Of a stretch of DNA of 8,758 nt, positions 6,506-8,758 are shown in pieces. A program made the position numbers and the translations under genes. Source of the DNA: an uncultured Prevotella sp. (lineage in GTDB: Bacteria; Bacteroidota; Bacteroidia; Bacteroidales; Bacteroidaceae); assembly GCA_937916075.1 (NCBI GenBank), contig CALGHW010000290.1:1-8758 (forward strand), in the 5' to 3' direction. How positions within the stretch are numbered: the stretch's first letter is position 1; each line of letters begins with the position of its first letter. Below the pieces are notes generated by a model. The model searched no databases. It was given only the letters and a program-made list of their open reading frames with translations, and had not been told where the DNA came from.

Positions 6506-8758
6506 ATGAGCATCAGATTAAACAAAGCATTAACAGAATTGAATATAGGACTTCAGACGGCAGTCGATTTCCTAAAGAACAAGAAGAGCTTGGGCGAGAT
6601 ACAGGACGACGCAAACCTTAGCACAAAGATTTCGGACGAGCAATATAAGGCGCTTGTCACCGAATTTAAAGGTGATAAGGACATTAAAAATGAGGCCGAG
6701 AAAATCTTTGCCAAAAAGGCCAAGGACAAAAAAGCCGACCGCAAGACCACCAAAGGCGAAGACCTGTTGGAGAAGAGACAACAGTTTAAGCCGGTAGGCA
6801 AGATTGACTTGGACAACATAGGCAAAAAACCTGTCTCGACCTCGTCTGTTGCTCCTGAACCACAGGCTGCTCCCAAGACCGTGGCCCCGGCCTCGTCGGT
6901 ACAAAAGAGTGAGACCGTGACACCGGCGCAGCCCAAGACCGAACAGCCGGTTGCTGCTGCGGCTCCTGTGGAAAAGCAGAGCCTGTCGCACGACAACCCA
7001 ACCCAGCAGAAGTCTGCCCAGCAGAATAACCAACCTAAGATGCAGAATAATAATCAGAAACCGCAGCAGAAGCAGAACGCACAGCCACAGGCCAAGCAGG
7101 CTGCACAGCCTGTACAGGCAGAGACTCCCAAGCAGGAGGAAACCAAAATTTTCACCCTCAAGAGCGAGTCAAAGCCGGCGCTGAAGGTCAATGTGCTTGG
7201 CAAGATTGATCTCGACTCACTCAACCAAAGCACTCGTCCCAAGAAAAAATCGAAGGAAGAGCGCCGCAAGGAGCGTGAGGAAAAGGCTGCTCAGCAACGT
7301 GGCGGTGAGCGTAAGAAGCGCGTGAGGGTCAATACCGAGCGTGTGGACATTGAGGCTGCCGCCAAGCAAGCTGGTGGTGGCAATGGTAACGGCAAGAAAA
7401 AGAGCAAAGGTAACAATGGCGGCAACGGAAACAACGGTGGCAATAACCGTGGCAACAATGCCGTCAACGCCAATGCGGCCAACCAGCAGGGAGGCGGCAA
7501 GCGCAACCGCAAGAACCGCAACCAGCCCAAGCCAGTAGAGGTAAGCGACGAGGACGTGGCACGCCAGGTAAAAGAGACACTGGCCCGACTGACCAGTAAG
7601 AACCAGAACAAGAAGGGTGCCAAGTATCGCCGTGAGAAGCGTGAGGCAGTACAGGAGCGACTCAACGAGGAGCGCAAGGAGGAGCAGGCAGAGAGCAAGA
7701 CGCTGAAGCTGACCGAGTTTGTGACCGTCAGCGAGCTGGCTACCATGATGAATGTGCCGGTCAACAAGGTTATCGGCACCTGCATGAGTGTGGGTATCAT
7801 GGTGTCTATCAACCAGCGTCTTGACGCCGAGACCATCAATCTCGTGGCCGAGGAGTTTGGCTTCAAGACCGAGTATGTGAGTGCAGAGGTAAGCGAGGCT
7901 GTGAGCGAGGAGGAGGATGACGAGAACGACCTCGTGCCCCGCGCTCCTATCGTGACCGTGATGGGACATGTGGACCATGGTAAGACCTCCTTGCTCGACT
8001 ATATCCGCAAGTCGAATGTCATTGCCGGTGAGGCCGGAGGTATCACCCAGCACATTGGTGCCTACAACGTGACGTTGGGCAACGGACGCCACATCACTTT
8101 CCTCGATACCCCAGGTCATGAGGCATTTACCGCCATGCGTGCCCGTGGTGCCCAGGTGACGGATATTGCCATCATCATCATCGCCGCCGACGACAGCGTG
8201 ATGCCCACTACCCGTGAGGCCATCGCCCATGCCCAGGCTGCCAATGTGCCGATGGTTTTCGCCATCAACAAGATAGACAAGCCGGGTGCCAATCCTGACA
8301 AGATACGTGAGGACCTGGCCAATATGAACCTGCTCGTGGAAGAGTGGGGAGGTAAGTACCAGTGTCAGGAAATCTCGGCCAAGAAAGGCGTCGGTGTGGA
8401 TGAACTGCTCGAAAAAGTGTTGCTCGAGGCCGATATGCTTGAGCTCAAGGCCAACCCCAATCGTAAGGCTACCGGCTCCATCATCGAGTCGTCGCTCGAC
8501 AAGGGTCGTGGCTATGTGTCTACAGTGCTCGTGTCCAACGGAACGCTCAAGGTGGGCGATGTCGTGCTGGCCGGAACCAGTCATGGCAAGATCAAGGCCA
8601 TGTTCAATGAGCGCAACCAGCGCATGGAGAAGGCCGGTCCTTCCGAGCCGGCCATCATCCTGGGTCTGAACGGTGCTCCTACCGCCGGCGACTCGTTCCA
8701 TGTGATGGATACAGAGCAGGAGGCGCGCGAGATAGCCAACAAGCGTGAGCAACTCCAG
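6506..8758 (+). CDS. infB: Translation initiation factor IF-2, C-terminal part cut off by the window edge
   Basis: IF-2 is the GTPase that places initiator fMet-tRNA on the 30S subunit and drives 50S joining. From ATG 6506 the frame stays open to the last base: 751 codons, no stop. Residues 1-70 are an N-terminal IF2N-type domain (SIRLNKALTELNIGLQTAVDFLKNKK). A long disordered linker (about 85-390) holds Ala/Pro/Gln/Asn-rich, Lys/Arg-rich and Gly/Asn-rich (290-333) parts, plus two GKIDLD motifs (98-103, 232-237). A second IF2N-like domain spans about 400-460. The GTPase domain is complete: G1 GHVDHGKT (487-494), G2 Thr514, G3 DTPGH (534-538), G4 NKID (588-591), G5 SAK (624-626). Beta-barrel domain II follows from about 645. 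Domain III and the fMet-tRNA-binding C2 domain lie outside; Bacteroidota IF-2 is about 1000 aa, so roughly a quarter is missing. The start lies 153 nt after nusA in an A/T-rich context. Confidence 0.96.
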   Translation, partial: MSIRLNKALTELNIGLQTAVDFLKNKKSLGEIQDDANLSTKISDEQYKALVTEFKGDKDIKNEAEKIFAKKAKDKKADRKTTKGEDLLEKRQQFKPVGKIDLDNIGKKPVSTSSVAPEPQAAPKTVAPASSVQKSETVTPAQPKTEQPVAAAAPVEKQSLSHDNPTQQKSAQQNNQPKMQNNNQKPQQKQNAQPQAKQAAQPVQAETPKQEETKIFTLKSESKPALKVNVLGKIDLDSLNQSTRPKKKSKEERRKEREEKAAQQRGGERKKRVRVNTERVDIEAAAKQAGGGNGNGKKKSKGNNGGNGNNGGNNRGNNAVNANAANQQGGGKRNRKNRNQPKPVEVSDEDVARQVKETLARLTSKNQNKKGAKYRREKREAVQERLNEERKEEQAESKTLKLTEFVTVSELATMMNVPVNKVIGTCMSVGIMVSINQRLDAETINLVAEEFGFKTEYVSAEVSEAVSEEEDDENDLVPRAPIVTVMGHVDHGKTSLLDYIRKSNVIAGEAGGITQHIGAYNVTLGNGRHITFLDTPGHEAFTAMRARGAQVTDIAIIIIAADDSVMPTTREAIAHAQAANVPMVFAINKIDKPGANPDKIREDLANMNLLVEEWGGKYQCQEISAKKGVGVDELLEKVLLEADMLELKANPNRKATGSIIESSLDKGRGYVSTVLVSNGTLKVGDVVLAGTSHGKIKAMFNERNQRMEKAGPSEPAIILGLNGAPTAGDSFHVMDTEQEAREIANKREQLQ

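Noticed and set aside
6836..7150. Gln/Pro/Ala-rich part of infB as a separate or foreign gene or frameshift
   Set aside because: The reading frame is continuous from ATG 6506 through to the GTPase domain, and a long low-complexity linker is normal for Bacteroidota IF-2.
7217..8752. Minus-strand open frame of 511 codons opposite infB
   Set aside because: It is antisense to an unmistakable IF-2 with all G motifs. Its His/Leu/Val-rich product is what codon-biased antisense reading gives, and it matches no family I recognise.
1..8758. CRISPR array, insertion sequence, phage or defence genes
   Set aside because: No spaced direct-repeat array, terminal inverted repeats, transposase or integrase motifs or defence domains were seen on either strand. 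The tRNA gene at the edge has no neighbouring integrase or duplicated tRNA end inside the window.

Overview
The window looks like a chromosomal core segment from a Bacteroidota bacterium, most likely order Bacteroidales and perhaps Prevotellaceae. Three things point that way. Promoters match the Bacteroidota primary sigma consensus (TTTG, about 19-20 nt, TAnnTTTG) upstream of a tRNA gene and of the rimP operon. Starts lack Shine-Dalgarno sequences and sit in A/T-rich leaders. IF2 has a long disordered linker with GKIDLD motifs, and there is a secreted FnIII/jelly-roll protein with a type IX secretion (T9SS)-like C-terminus. The genus is inference only.

Layout. (1) Positions 1-54, minus strand: 5' part of a tRNA-Asn(GUU) gene cut by the window edge, with a good promoter at 88-119. 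(2) 233-1897, plus strand: exported S41 carboxy-terminal processing protease with PDZ domain and an intact Ser/Lys/Gln catalytic set. (3) 1961-4432, plus strand: large exported protein with three jelly-roll (Cleaved_Adhesin / choice-of-anchor-J type) modules. Two of them appear to be inserted inside fibronectin type III domains. The C-terminus resembles a T9SS type A sorting domain. (4) 4527-8758, plus strand: the classic rimP-nusA-infB operon. It has its own promoter, a strong hairpin plus interrupted U-tract in a very short leader, rimP, then nusA 4 nt later, then a 153-nt spacer with degenerate repeats, then infB, which runs off the right edge.

How the genes work together. rimP, nusA and infB link 30S maturation, transcription elongation/termination and translation initiation, the conserved grouping seen across bacteria. 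The leader hairpin looks like an intrinsic terminator between promoter and first gene, so NusA may control its own operon by early termination. The protease and the adhesin-like protein are both envelope or secreted proteins, 63 nt apart on one strand; a functional link is possible but not shown.

I see no mobile element, CRISPR array or defence system. The most interesting points are the putative nusA-operon attenuator and the nested FnIII/jelly-roll architecture. The infB frame has no stop inside the window, and the long minus-strand frames across it are shadows.
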